This document shows positions 16,575 through 22,952 of a DNA stretch of 26,697 bases, piece after piece (within the stretch, counting starts at the first letter, position 1; each line of letters begins with the position of its first letter). Below the pieces are notes generated by a model. It was not told where the DNA came from. It was given only the letters and a program-made list of their open reading frames with translations, and did no database searches. The DNA is from a virus: positions 1-26,697 of the IMG/VR virus record IMGVR_UViG_3300030060_004626. The stretch is one strand, 5' to 3'. Both the position numbers and the translations under genes were made by a program.

Positions 16575-16789
16575 ATTAAAATATATTTTACAAAAGTAAC
16601 AGAATTTCCAAATCTATTTTTAGTTTTCATTGAAACACTTTCTATATTATATCCATCTTTTCTTAAATTAAATATAATAGCACTTAATCTTGTAGCACCA
16701 TATTCTTTAACAGCTTCCCAAGAAGTTATAAAATTTTCAGTTTTTAAATGATTTAAAATTGCTTCAGTTTGATTTTTAGGTTTATCCAT
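16571..16789 (-). CDS. Winged helix-turn-helix DNA-binding protein (72 aa)
   Basis: QTEAILNHLKTENFITSWEA, then a VKEYGATRLSAIIFNLRKDG recognition helix and an N-terminal-to-wing continuation ending in VTFVKYILI, form a compact winged helix that is common in phages of Bacteroidota. The likely role is DNA binding in replication or regulation. It overlaps the initiator-like gene by four bases and the upstream repressor-like gene by eight. Confidence 0.7.
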   Translation of the reverse strand: MDKPKNQTEAILNHLKTENFITSWEAVKEYGATRLSAIIFNLRKDGYNIESVSMKTKNRFGNSVTFVKYILI

Positions 16790-17006
16790 TTTGTGTAAGT
16801 ATTAAATGAGCATTAAAGAAATCACAAATACCAACATTAAGTAATTTTAACAATGATACAAGTTCTCCAATTTTAAATCTCATAGGGTTATTAATTTTTG
16901 CTAGAAAAGTTGGTTGGCTCATTCTTAACTGAGTATATAATTCTTTCCTATTTTTACCACTTATATATATAAGGTGTTTTAATTTATTACTTAAATCTTT
17001 TTCCAT
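16782..17006 (-). CDS. Cro/CI-like helix-turn-helix protein (74 aa)
   Basis: The protein from MEKDLSNKLKHLIYISGKNR contains a helix-turn-helix with the pattern KNRKELYTQLRMSQPTFLAK, followed by a helix region (RFKIGELVSLLKLLNVGICD) typical of small XRE-type regulators. It could repress one or both promoters in the divergent region 17451-17579. The longer frame to 17030 starts in the intergenic AT-rich stretch and adds eight non-conserved residues, so the ATG at 17006 is preferred. No integrase is present in this genome, so a lysogeny role is uncertain; early/late timing or plasmid-like control are alternatives. Confidence 0.65.
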   Translation of the reverse strand: MEKDLSNKLKHLIYISGKNRKELYTQLRMSQPTFLAKINNPMRFKIGELVSLLKLLNVGICDFFNAHLILTQNG

Positions 17007-17033
17007 AATTAAATTTTTATAATTAAACAATAA

Positions 17034-17450
17034 TTAAAATGGCATTTCTTGTACTGATTCAGGTCTTTCTCCTGTTAATATAAATTTATTAAATATATCA
17101 GTATAGTTTAATACTTTATTTAAATCTCCACCCTGTGAACAAACAAATTCAACAGCACCTTTAAAAGCTACTTGACGAACTATAATATCTTGATTGATAT
17201 TATTAGCTTTAGGACTAGATATATTATTTAAAGGATTATCAAATAACCTTTTAATTCTTGGAAATTTACCATCAGTAAATTCATAATTAATAGTATCACC
17301 TATTACATAAGTTTCTTGTTGTTCCTTTTTAGTAAGTACTTGACCTGCATCTCCATTTTCCATTTCAACTTCAAAACGATACATCATACCATATTGACCA
17401 TCCCAAGTTCCTGCACCTACTACATTTGTAATTTTACTAGATTTTTTCAT
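17034..17450 (-). CDS. OB-fold, SSB-like protein (138 aa)
   Basis: Residues 5-70 form a five-strand beta pattern like an OB fold: KITNVVGAGTWDGQYGMMYR, FEVEMENGDAGQVLT, YVIGDTINYEF, and PRIKRL. A helical C-terminal part follows (IIVRQVAFKGAVEFVCSQGG) and the protein ends with ESVQEMPF. The short acidic-hydrophobic end with terminal Pro-Phe resembles the protein-interaction tip of SSB proteins (…IPF). The likely role is binding single-stranded DNA during replication. It is the first gene of the minus-strand operon and lies behind a TATATTTG box. Confidence 0.65.
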   Translation of the reverse strand: MKKSSKITNVVGAGTWDGQYGMMYRFEVEMENGDAGQVLTKKEQQETYVIGDTINYEFTDGKFPRIKRLFDNPLNNISSPKANNINQDIIVRQVAFKGAVEFVCSQGGDLNKVLNYTDIFNKFILTGERPESVQEMPF

Positions 17451-17479
17451 TTTTATATAAATTTTAATTAAACATTTTA

Positions 17480-17487
17480 CAAATATA
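17480..17487 (-). promoter_or_regulatory. -7 box (TATATTTG) of the leftward promoter
   Basis: On the minus strand this reads TATATTTG, an exact match to the Bacteroidota -7 consensus TAnnTTTG. It begins 37 bases before the ATG at 17450. No clear -33 TTG is seen at the right distance, so it may be weak or activated. Confidence 0.5.
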
Positions 17488-17512
17488 AAGAAAATAAATT
17501 TAATAAAAAAAA

Positions 17513-17539
17513 TAAATATTTGTTGTTATATTAAATATT
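17513..17539. promoter_or_regulatory. Direct repeat TAAATATT, candidate operator
   Basis: TAAATATT occurs at 17513-17520 and 17532-17539, 19 bases apart and covering the -33 box and spacer of the rightward promoter. This is a plausible binding site for the small helix-turn-helix regulators encoded next door. In such AT-rich DNA it could also be chance. Confidence 0.3.
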
Positions 17540-17552
17540 CTTTATATATTTG
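17519..17552 (+). promoter_or_regulatory. Rightward early promoter, Bacteroidota type
   Basis: TTTG at 17519-17522, a 22-bp spacer, and TATATTTG at 17545-17552. This matches the Bacteroidota consensus (TTG at -33, TAnnTTTG at -7, spacer about 17-23). Transcription would start near 17559, 20 bases before the ATG at 17580. This excludes the in-frame TTG at 17550 as a start. Confidence 0.72.
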
Positions 17553-17579
17553 TTATTATTAACTAATAAAATAACTAAA

Positions 17580-17876
17580 ATGGAAGAATTTAAAAACATT
17601 TATCAAAAACAAATGAAACATCTACTACCACAAGAAGTAAAAGAACAAAATTATATTAAAGGAGAATATGTAGAAATAGATGTAGAAGATGTAAATTTTC
17701 AAATCTATTATGATTATAGAGATGAATTATTAAATATAGAAAATGTAAAAATGGAAGTACAAGATGATAATCAAAATAATATATGGGTTGATGCAATGCA
17801 CTTTTATGATTACTTTTTTAGTAAAGAAATAATTTTAGAAATAGATAATTTAATACACAATAAAATACAAGCATAA
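17580..17876 (+). CDS. First early gene, unknown (98 aa)
   Basis: The protein is acidic and charged (EFKNIYQKQMKHLLPQEVK, then EYVEIDVEDVNFQIYYDYRD), with no membrane segment or known motif. It is the first gene behind the rightward promoter, so it is probably expressed immediately after infection; first early genes of phages often act on host processes. I do not recognise a family and no function is claimed. The ATG at 17580 is chosen over an in-frame TTG at 17550 that lies within the -7 box. Confidence 0.6.
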   Translation: MEEFKNIYQKQMKHLLPQEVKEQNYIKGEYVEIDVEDVNFQIYYDYRDELLNIENVKMEVQDDNQNNIWVDAMHFYDYFFSKEIILEIDNLIHNKIQA

Positions 17877-17877
17877 T

Positions 17878-18036
17878 ATGAAGAATTTAAAACCTGAAGA
17901 ACAAGTAGCATATCAAGATGGATTTGCTACAGCAAAGAAAAAACACAAAGATGATTTTATTTATGGCTTTTATACAGGATTAGTAGCATCCATAATAACA
18001 GCAATAATATGTTTAACCTGTAATTTATATATATAA
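17878..18036 (+). CDS. Small membrane-anchored protein (52 aa)
   Basis: A soluble N-terminal half (MKNLKPEEQVAYQDGFATAK, then a KKKHKDD charged patch) is followed by one C-terminal transmembrane helix (about residues 28-50, GLVASIITAIICLTC). The stop overlaps the next start as TAATG. A tail-anchored early protein could act at the cell membrane, for example in superinfection exclusion, but that is speculation from topology alone. Confidence 0.6.
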   Translation: MKNLKPEEQVAYQDGFATAKKKHKDDFIYGFYTGLVASIITAIICLTCNLYI

Positions 18037-18227
18037 TGGAATATAGAAGATTAAGTAAAATAAAAACTTTTGCAGCATCAGAAGATGATGAAACTTATTT
18101 TGTAGGTCAAGATGAAAATGGCAATGATTTTCATTTAACTATGTCAACATTTGAATTATTAGAATGGATTGATATAGAATATTTAAAAGAAAAAACTATT
18201 AGATATATAAAAAATATGAAAAAATGA
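18036..18227 (+). CDS. Unknown small acidic protein (63 aa)
   Basis: The protein has a small beta-rich N-terminus (YRRLSKIKTFAASEDDETYF, VGQDENGNDFHLTM) and an amphipathic C-terminal helix with a basic end (YLKEKTIRYIKNMKK). It could be a small OB- or SH3-like fold, but no family is recognised. It overlaps the next gene by four bases (ATGA), as part of a coupled series of small early genes. Confidence 0.6.
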   Translation: MEYRRLSKIKTFAASEDDETYFVGQDENGNDFHLTMSTFELLEWIDIEYLKEKTIRYIKNMKK

Positions 18228-18439
18228 AAGCAAATAAATATGATTATTATTATGGTGTCTATTGTATAATTGATATGGCAGTAGGAATAATAGACAAAAG
18301 AGAAGGAAATGATATTGTATGGGAAAAAGGCATAGAATTATATGATAGCTTTTTAAATTCAAAATACAATAATCCTAACAAATCAGAACTTGATTGCATA
18401 AATAATTTTTTAAATAATTTAAAACTAATAATAAAATGA
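18224..18439 (+). CDS. Unknown small protein (71 aa)
   Basis: A Tyr-rich N-terminus (YDYYYGVYCIIDMAVGIID) and a helical remainder containing IVWEKGIELYDSFLNSKYNN. It has no membrane helix by composition and no known motif. It is coupled to both neighbours by ATGA overlaps. I do not recognise it. Confidence 0.58.
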   Translation: MKANKYDYYYGVYCIIDMAVGIIDKREGNDIVWEKGIELYDSFLNSKYNNPNKSELDCINNFLNNLKLIIK

Positions 18440-18738
18440 AAGATACAATTAAAGAAGAACTAGAAAGCTATATACAAGATTGCAAAAAAGATTATGATGA
18501 AATATCTCATCAAAATATGTTTAATGAAGATTATTATATAATAGGTTATCATAAAGCAAAAAAATGGTTAGAAGAACATAATATAGATGTATTTGAAGGA
18601 ATACAATTATGTAGAAGTTATGAAATAGAACATTTTGGACAATCTAAAACTATATTTGATAATTATGAAACGCTAGTAAATAATATAGTGTTTTGGTATG
18701 GACAAGAATTATGTATAGATAAAAATATACCATTGTAA
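18436..18738 (+). CDS. Unknown early protein (100 aa)
   Basis: A helical, acidic protein: EELESYIQDCKKDYDEISHQ, YHKAKKWLEEHNIDVFEGIQ, and a C-terminal FWYGQELCIDKNIPL. The size and composition resemble uncharacterised phage early proteins, but no family is recognised. It starts by ATGA overlap and ends immediately before the VRR nuclease gene, so it is co-expressed with it. Confidence 0.6.
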   Translation: MKDTIKEELESYIQDCKKDYDEISHQNMFNEDYYIIGYHKAKKWLEEHNIDVFEGIQLCRSYEIEHFGQSKTIFDNYETLVNNIVFWYGQELCIDKNIPL

Positions 18739-19089
18739 ATGAAACAGCTAGAATATGAATTACAAAAAGCAGTTGTAAAATGGTTAGGTTATAAATATCC
18801 AGGTTTATTATATTGTGCTTCAGCAGGTGGTGTTAGAACATCAATGACACAAGCCAAAAAAATGAAAGCTACAGGTTATAAAAAAGGGTTTCCTGATTTA
18901 TTTATTTATGAACCAAATAAAAAATATAATGGATTAGCATTAGAATTAAAAGTAAAAGGAAACTACCCAAGTAAACACCAAAAAGAATGGCTAATTAATT
19001 TAGAAAAAAGAGGATATTATGCTAAATGTGTAAAAGGATTTGATGAAACTATTGAAATTATTAACAAATATACTAACAATGATTTATAA
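18739..19089 (+). CDS. VRR-NUC-type nuclease (116 aa)
   Basis: A stand-alone VRR-NUC domain of the restriction-endonuclease-like superfamily: an N-terminal Glu helix (EYELQKAVVKWL), ASAGGVRTSM, then GYKKGFPDLFIY with D53, LALELKVKGN with E69 and K71 (the ExK of the D-ExK core), and Q81 in the following helix. Stand-alone viral VRR-NUC proteins are thought to cut branched or flapped DNA, for example as Holliday-junction resolvases during replication or before packaging. All core catalytic residues are visible. It directly follows the small early genes with no gap. Confidence 0.85.
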   Translation: MKQLEYELQKAVVKWLGYKYPGLLYCASAGGVRTSMTQAKKMKATGYKKGFPDLFIYEPNKKYNGLALELKVKGNYPSKHQKEWLINLEKRGYYAKCVKGFDETIEIINKYTNNDL

Positions 19090-19417
19090 TGATACTGAAC
19101 AATATATGCTATTTACTATCCATTTTATCGGTAGTAATTACATAAATTTTCTAGCTAGATTACCTAAAATTTATAACAAACATAAAGGAAGTAAGTTTTA
19201 TTACATTTTTGTAAAAGATTTTATACATAAAAATATATATACTATATTTGGAAAAGAAATTATAGGTGAAATTAATTATGAAAGAATATCTGTTATTGAA
19301 TATTATTTATTAAGAAAAGATGTTCCCCTGCTTGAAGAAATATTTAAACCAAAATTACAAAATGCTTCAAGAAATGTCACAAAAAATCACATCTTCACAT
19401 CTAAACTCAACACGTAA
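19079..19417 (+). CDS. Unknown basic protein (112 aa)
   Basis: The start at 19079 (MIYNDTEQYMLF) overlaps the VRR nuclease stop by 11 bases; a longer frame from 19040 would lie inside that gene. The protein is rich in Tyr, Phe, Ile and Lys, with FTIHFIGSNYINFLARLPKI and a YERISVIEYYLLRKDVPLLE helix. The C-terminal 19 residues overlap the following sigma-like gene. No family is recognised. The frame is open and has normal composition, but a start at another codon is possible. Confidence 0.5.
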   Translation: MIYNDTEQYMLFTIHFIGSNYINFLARLPKIYNKHKGSKFYYIFVKDFIHKNIYTIFGKEIIGEINYERISVIEYYLLRKDVPLLEEIFKPKLQNASRNVTKNHIFTSKLNT

Positions 19418-19856
19418 AACTGATTCTGAAGATTTATTACACGATATAATAATATATTTAGAAAAATTTCCTGAAGAAAAAATACTAGGATTAATACAAA
19501 AAAAACAATTATCATTTTTTATTGCTAGAATGATGATGTTCCAATATCATAGTAATACATCTAAATTTTATAAAACATATGTAAAACCAAGAAAATACAA
19601 TGTAATAAGTAATAATTTAGCTTCTTCAGATAATGCTGAAATAATTAAACAAAAAAAACTAAATGAAAAAAAATTAGATAAAATAGATAATATTTTAAAA
19701 GATTTGAATTGGTTTGAAGTAGAAGCATTTAAAATTTATTATAAAGATAAACATTCCTATTCTACATTAGCAAAAGCAACTAAAATATCAAAAAATACTT
19801 TGTATAAGTCAATAAGAAAAGTACACGATTATATTAAATACAAAATTAATGAGTAA
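19362..19856 (+). CDS. Sigma-70-like / late transcription factor candidate (about 164 aa)
   Basis: DSEDLLHDIIIYL (about 21-33) resembles the region 2 start of sigma factors (DLVQEVFLKL type). SFFIARMMMFQYHSNTSKFY resembles the following core-binding helix. The C-terminal part (NWFEVEAFKIYYKDKHSYST then LAKATKISKNTLYKSIRKVH) is a region-4-like helix-turn-helix. I have seen similar short sigma-like proteins in Bacteroidota phages. The likely role is redirecting host RNA polymerase to late promoters, such as the ATAAAC-N12-TTTATATTTAT motif in the structural region (inference). The ATG at 19362 is preferred; 19374 is possible, and 19320 would overlap the previous gene by about 98 bases. Confidence 0.65.
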   Translation: MLQEMSQKITSSHLNSTRKTDSEDLLHDIIIYLEKFPEEKILGLIQKKQLSFFIARMMMFQYHSNTSKFYKTYVKPRKYNVISNNLASSDNAEIIKQKKLNEKKLDKIDNILKDLNWFEVEAFKIYYKDKHSYSTLAKATKISKNTLYKSIRKVHDYIKYKINE

Positions 19857-20214
19857 AGGAATAGGAGATACTATAGACAAATTCACAACAATGACAGGAA
19901 TTAAAAAACTTGTCAAAAGATTGTTTGGTGATGATTGTGGTTGTAATGAAAGAAAAGAATGGTTAAACAAAAGATTTCCATATGCTAAAAAAATGAATAA
20001 AGACCAAAAATCTATATTTGAAAAAATATATGGTAGAATAGCAGAAGGTAAATTTAGTCAAGTTAAAGCAGATGAGCAAGAGGTATTAAGGCAGTTATAT
20101 TTTGAAATATTTGGTATAAATAAAAAACCAACAAGCTGTGGAAGTTGTGTAAAAGATACATTAACAAAACTTCAAAGAGTTTATGAAAGTAGCTGTGATG
20201 AAAAAGCACACTAA
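19849..20214 (+). CDS. Conserved Cys-containing phage protein of unknown function (121 aa)
   Basis: The N-terminus (MSKGIGDTIDKFTTMTGIKK) followed by DDCGCNERKEWLNKRFPYAK is a signature I recognise from small proteins of Bacteroidota phages. A CGSC pair lies near the C-terminus. The four cysteines (CGC and CGSC) could bind a metal or form a redox site. Its function is not known to me. It overlaps the sigma-like gene by eight bases and the HNH gene by 17, so it belongs to the same operon. Confidence 0.65.
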   Translation: MSKGIGDTIDKFTTMTGIKKLVKRLFGDDCGCNERKEWLNKRFPYAKKMNKDQKSIFEKIYGRIAEGKFSQVKADEQEVLRQLYFEIFGINKKPTSCGSCVKDTLTKLQRVYESSCDEKAH

Positions 20215-20464
20215 AATATATATGGATTATTTTAGACTAGGTATAGATGACTATATACCTTGTGAAGTTTGTCAATGTCCTGCTGTAGATATTCACCACA
20301 TAGAACGTAGAGGAATGGGTGGAAGTAAAACAAAAGACACAATAGAAAATTTAGCTGCATTATGTCGTGAATGCCATATCTTTGCTGAAGATGACCCTAG
20401 ATTTAATGAAAAGGTAAAACATTTACATAAATTATATATAAATTTTGAAGATACACAACTATGA
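20198..20464 (+). CDS. HNH endonuclease (88 aa)
   Basis: A classic HNH fold with a zinc site: PCEVC (C22, C25), DIHHIERRGMGG with the catalytic His pair (33-34), ENLAALCRECH with Asn51 and C56, C59, H60. Small phage HNH proteins often nick DNA and can assist terminase or act as homing endonucleases. It lies in the early block rather than beside the terminase, so replication or host-DNA attack is possible. The start at 20198 (MKKHTKIYMD) is preferred; 20183 adds five residues. The stop overlaps the next start (ATGA). Confidence 0.82.
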   Translation: MKKHTKIYMDYFRLGIDDYIPCEVCQCPAVDIHHIERRGMGGSKTKDTIENLAALCRECHIFAEDDPRFNEKVKHLHKLYINFEDTQL

Positions 20465-21081
20465 AAAAATTTAAAGTAGATAAAATATATCATTCTATAC
20501 AAGGTGAAGGTGCTACACAAGGAACAAGTTCTATATTTGTAAAACTTGAAAATACTAATGAAAAAAGTATATCAGTAGATAAATTTTTAAGTAAGCTAGA
20601 TGAAGATAAATTTATACACAAATTAAAATTAGGTAGCCATTTAATTTTTACAGGTGATGAACCATTATTACAAGAAGAAGCTATTTTAGAATTTATAAAA
20701 CAAATTAAATTTCTTTATGGATTTAAACCATTTATTGAAATAGAAACTGATGCAACTAAATCACCTTCTAAAACATTAATTAATAATGTAGAAATTTTTA
20801 ATTGTACTCCTAAACTTTCAAATAGTAAAATACCTGTAAATAAAAGAATGAAAACAAATATTATAAAAAAATATATATCTACAGGAAACAAGGCAATATT
20901 TAAATTTCAAATTGCTAATGAAAAAGATTTAGAAGAAATAAAAACTGAATGGATAGAAGTAATGAATATACCGAAAAGATTAATCTATTTAATGTCAGCA
21001 TCGGAAAATTTTATACAATTTACTATAAAAAATGCTTTAAAAAATAATTTAAACTATTCAAACAAATTACAATATGAATAA
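20461..21081 (+). CDS. QueE-like protein lacking the radical-SAM cysteines (206 aa)
   Basis: The protein aligns by eye with QueE (7-carboxy-7-deazaguanine synthase) along its length: YHSIQGEGATQGTSSIFVKL at the N-terminus, TGDEPLLQ for the GGEP motif, IEIETDAT for VETNGT, CTPKLSNSK for CSPKL, and YLMSASEN near the end. The three Fe-S cysteines expected in CX3CX2C are replaced: T32, S36 and V39, while the following Asp40 is kept. GGEP is also altered to GDEP, and the stretch between the two motifs is short. It can therefore hardly perform the radical-SAM reaction. It may have been recruited as a binding protein, scaffold or decoy, or be decaying. No other queuosine-type gene is present. Confidence 0.75.
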   Translation: MKKFKVDKIYHSIQGEGATQGTSSIFVKLENTNEKSISVDKFLSKLDEDKFIHKLKLGSHLIFTGDEPLLQEEAILEFIKQIKFLYGFKPFIEIETDATKSPSKTLINNVEIFNCTPKLSNSKIPVNKRMKTNIIKKYISTGNKAIFKFQIANEKDLEEIKTEWIEVMNIPKRLIYLMSASENFIQFTIKNALKNNLNYSNKLQYE

Positions 21082-21319
21082 GAATCCAAAATATTATATA
21101 GGTAAATACAAGAATATAAAAGTTATTGATGTAGTTCAAGATTTTGATTTAACTCATAATCTAGCCACAGCAGTAGAATATTTATGTAGAGCAGGTAAAA
21201 AAGACAAAAATAAATATTTAGAAGATATACAAAAAGCAATAAATCATTTAGAATTTGAATTAGAATATGAAAGAACAAAATTAGGTAAAGACAAAAGTTA
21301 TTGGAAAAATATAAAATAA
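21074..21319 (+). CDS. DUF3310 protein (81 aa)
   Basis: The sequence IKVIDVVQDFDLTHNLATAV followed by EYLCRAGKKDKNKYLEDIQK and AINHLEFELE matches the DUF3310 pattern (IARAGKK...DLKKAIWYLE), a small helical family often annotated as a phage nucleotide kinase-like or MazG-like protein. The biochemical role is unproven. It overlaps the QueE-like gene by eight bases and is followed by the ParB-like gene after four bases. Confidence 0.75.
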   Translation: MNKNPKYYIGKYKNIKVIDVVQDFDLTHNLATAVEYLCRAGKKDKNKYLEDIQKAINHLEFELEYERTKLGKDKSYWKNIK

Positions 21320-21323
21320 AATT

Positions 21324-21854
21324 ATGGCTATAGTATTTAACACTGAAAAAAGAAAATTAAAAGATTTAAAAGAATATGAATTTAATCCTAGATTAATAAC
21401 TAAAGCACAATATATTCAATTAAAAAAATCTATTAAAAAATTTGGATTAGCAGAAATACCTTGTGTAAACAAAGATAATATTATAATAGCAGGGCATCAA
21501 CGAATAAAAATATTAAAAGAATTACATCCACCTGAATATGAAATAGATGTTAGAGTACCTTCTAGATTATTGACTGAAGAAGAATTTCAAGAATATAATA
21601 TTAGAAGTAATAAAAATACAGGAGAATTTGATACAGATATTTTAGCAAATGAATTTGATTTAGATAATTTAATAGATTATGGTTTTAAGCATATTGAATT
21701 AGGAATTAACATAGATAAAATACCTGATGATTTATCTGATAAATTAGAAATACAATTCAAAATAGAAGTAGAAGTAGAATCAGAAAGAGAACAAGAGCAA
21801 TTATATAATGAATTAACTAAAAAAGGATATAAATGCCGAATTTTAACATTATAA
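21324..21854 (+). CDS. ParB-like nuclease-domain protein (176 aa)
   Basis: The N-terminal 100 residues are a ParB/Srx-like domain: LKDLKEYEFNPRLI with NPR at 21-23, a SIKKFGLAEIPCV helix-strand, IIAGHQRIKILKEL with the GHQR motif (57-60), and YNIRSNKNTGEFD (91-103). This subtype is often found beside DNA-modifying enzymes in phages and can bind or hydrolyse nucleotides. The C-terminus is acidic and helical. It overlaps the ABC-GNAT gene by 22 bases, so both are probably made together. I infer a joint role in DNA modification or its control. Confidence 0.8.
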   Translation: MAIVFNTEKRKLKDLKEYEFNPRLITKAQYIQLKKSIKKFGLAEIPCVNKDNIIIAGHQRIKILKELHPPEYEIDVRVPSRLLTEEEFQEYNIRSNKNTGEFDTDILANEFDLDNLIDYGFKHIELGINIDKIPDDLSDKLEIQFKIEVEVESEREQEQLYNELTKKGYKCRILTL

Positions 21855-22924
21855 AAGAAGTAAAACCTAAAAAAAGTTTTAGAGTAAGTTCGGTAATAGG
21901 TAAATTTGATTTACAATCAGAACATATAAAAGAACAATTTACAGGAAGTATTGATTTGGATAATGATTGGCAAATTGGAATTATAGTAGGAAGTAGTGGT
22001 AGTGGTAAAACAACTATAGCAAAAGAATTATTTCCAAAAAGTTATATTACAGATTTTAAATATAAGGCAGAAACTATATTAGATGATATGCCTGAAGATA
22101 AATCAGTAGATGAAATTACCAAAACTTTTAATAGTGTAGGTTTTTCATCCCCACCAAGTTGGTTAAAACCATATTCAGTTTTATCTAATGGACAAAAAAT
22201 GAGGGTTGATTTAGCAAATGGTTTATTGCAAAACAAAGATTTAATGGTATTTGATGAATTTACAAGTGTAGTAGATAGAAATGTAGCAAAGATAGGTAGT
22301 TATGCAGTGCAAAAAGCTATCAGAAAATCAGATAAAAAATTTATAGCAGTTACTTGCCATAATGATGTGGTAGATTGGCTAATGCCTGACTGGATATTTA
22401 ATACTGATAGTATGACCTTTCAAAAACTTGAAGGGCAAAAAAAAAATAAACCAAAAATCAAATTGCAAATATTCAATACAAGAGATAAGTCAATATGGAA
22501 AATGTTTGCTAAACATCACTATTTAAATCATTCACATAATAATGCTGCCACAGTATATGTAGCTTATGTGAATAATAATTTAGCAGGTTTTTATTCTGTT
22601 TTGCCTTTTCCTCACCCAGTAATTAAAAATGTTAGAAAAGGCCATAGATTAGTTGTTTTACCTGATTATCAAGGCATAGGTGTTGGGTTAAGGATTAGAA
22701 CGGAAATAGCAAAGCATTATGTTTTAAATGAAAAGAAAAGATTTATAGCTACAACTTCTCATCCTGCAATTATTTATGGATTGAAAAATAATCCAAATTG
22801 GTTATTAACCAAAAAAGGAAGGCAGGGAAGAGGAGGAAAGACAGGAAAAATACAAAATATAAATGTTAAAAATAGTTCTTCATCTAATAGAATTACAACA
22901 TCTTGGGAATATATCATAAAATGA
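21833..22924 (+). CDS. ABC-type ATPase fused to a GNAT acyltransferase (363 aa)
   Basis: The N-terminal half is an ABC ATPase domain without membrane segments: Walker A GSSGSGKT (53-60), signature LSNGQ (117-121), Walker B LMVFDE (137-142), and an H-loop TCHND (174-178). The C-terminal half (about 210-315) is a GNAT domain with VYVAYVNNNLAGFYSVLPFP, then HRLVVLPDYQGIGVGLRIRT, where QGIGVG (280-285) is the acyl-CoA loop. A basic Gly-rich tail follows (RQGRGGKTGK). ATPase and transferase in one chain, next to ParB, suggests an ATP-dependent, DNA-associated acyl transfer. Phage Mu Mom is a GNAT-fold DNA modifier, so a base-modification role is conceivable (inference). N-acetylation of a protein is the alternative. 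Confidence 0.85.
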   Translation: MPNFNIIKEVKPKKSFRVSSVIGKFDLQSEHIKEQFTGSIDLDNDWQIGIIVGSSGSGKTTIAKELFPKSYITDFKYKAETILDDMPEDKSVDEITKTFNSVGFSSPPSWLKPYSVLSNGQKMRVDLANGLLQNKDLMVFDEFTSVVDRNVAKIGSYAVQKAIRKSDKKFIAVTCHNDVVDWLMPDWIFNTDSMTFQKLEGQKKNKPKIKLQIFNTRDKSIWKMFAKHHYLNHSHNNAATVYVAYVNNNLAGFYSVLPFPHPVIKNVRKGHRLVVLPDYQGIGVGLRIRTEIAKHYVLNEKKRFIATTSHPAIIYGLKNNPNWLLTKKGRQGRGGKTGKIQNINVKNSSSSNRITTSWEYIIK

Positions 22925-22952
22925 AACAAATGAGACACTATAAAAAAGAAAA

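Noticed and set aside
17550-17579. Upstream TTG start for the first early gene
   Set aside because: It lies in the -7 promoter box, so it would not be in the transcript.
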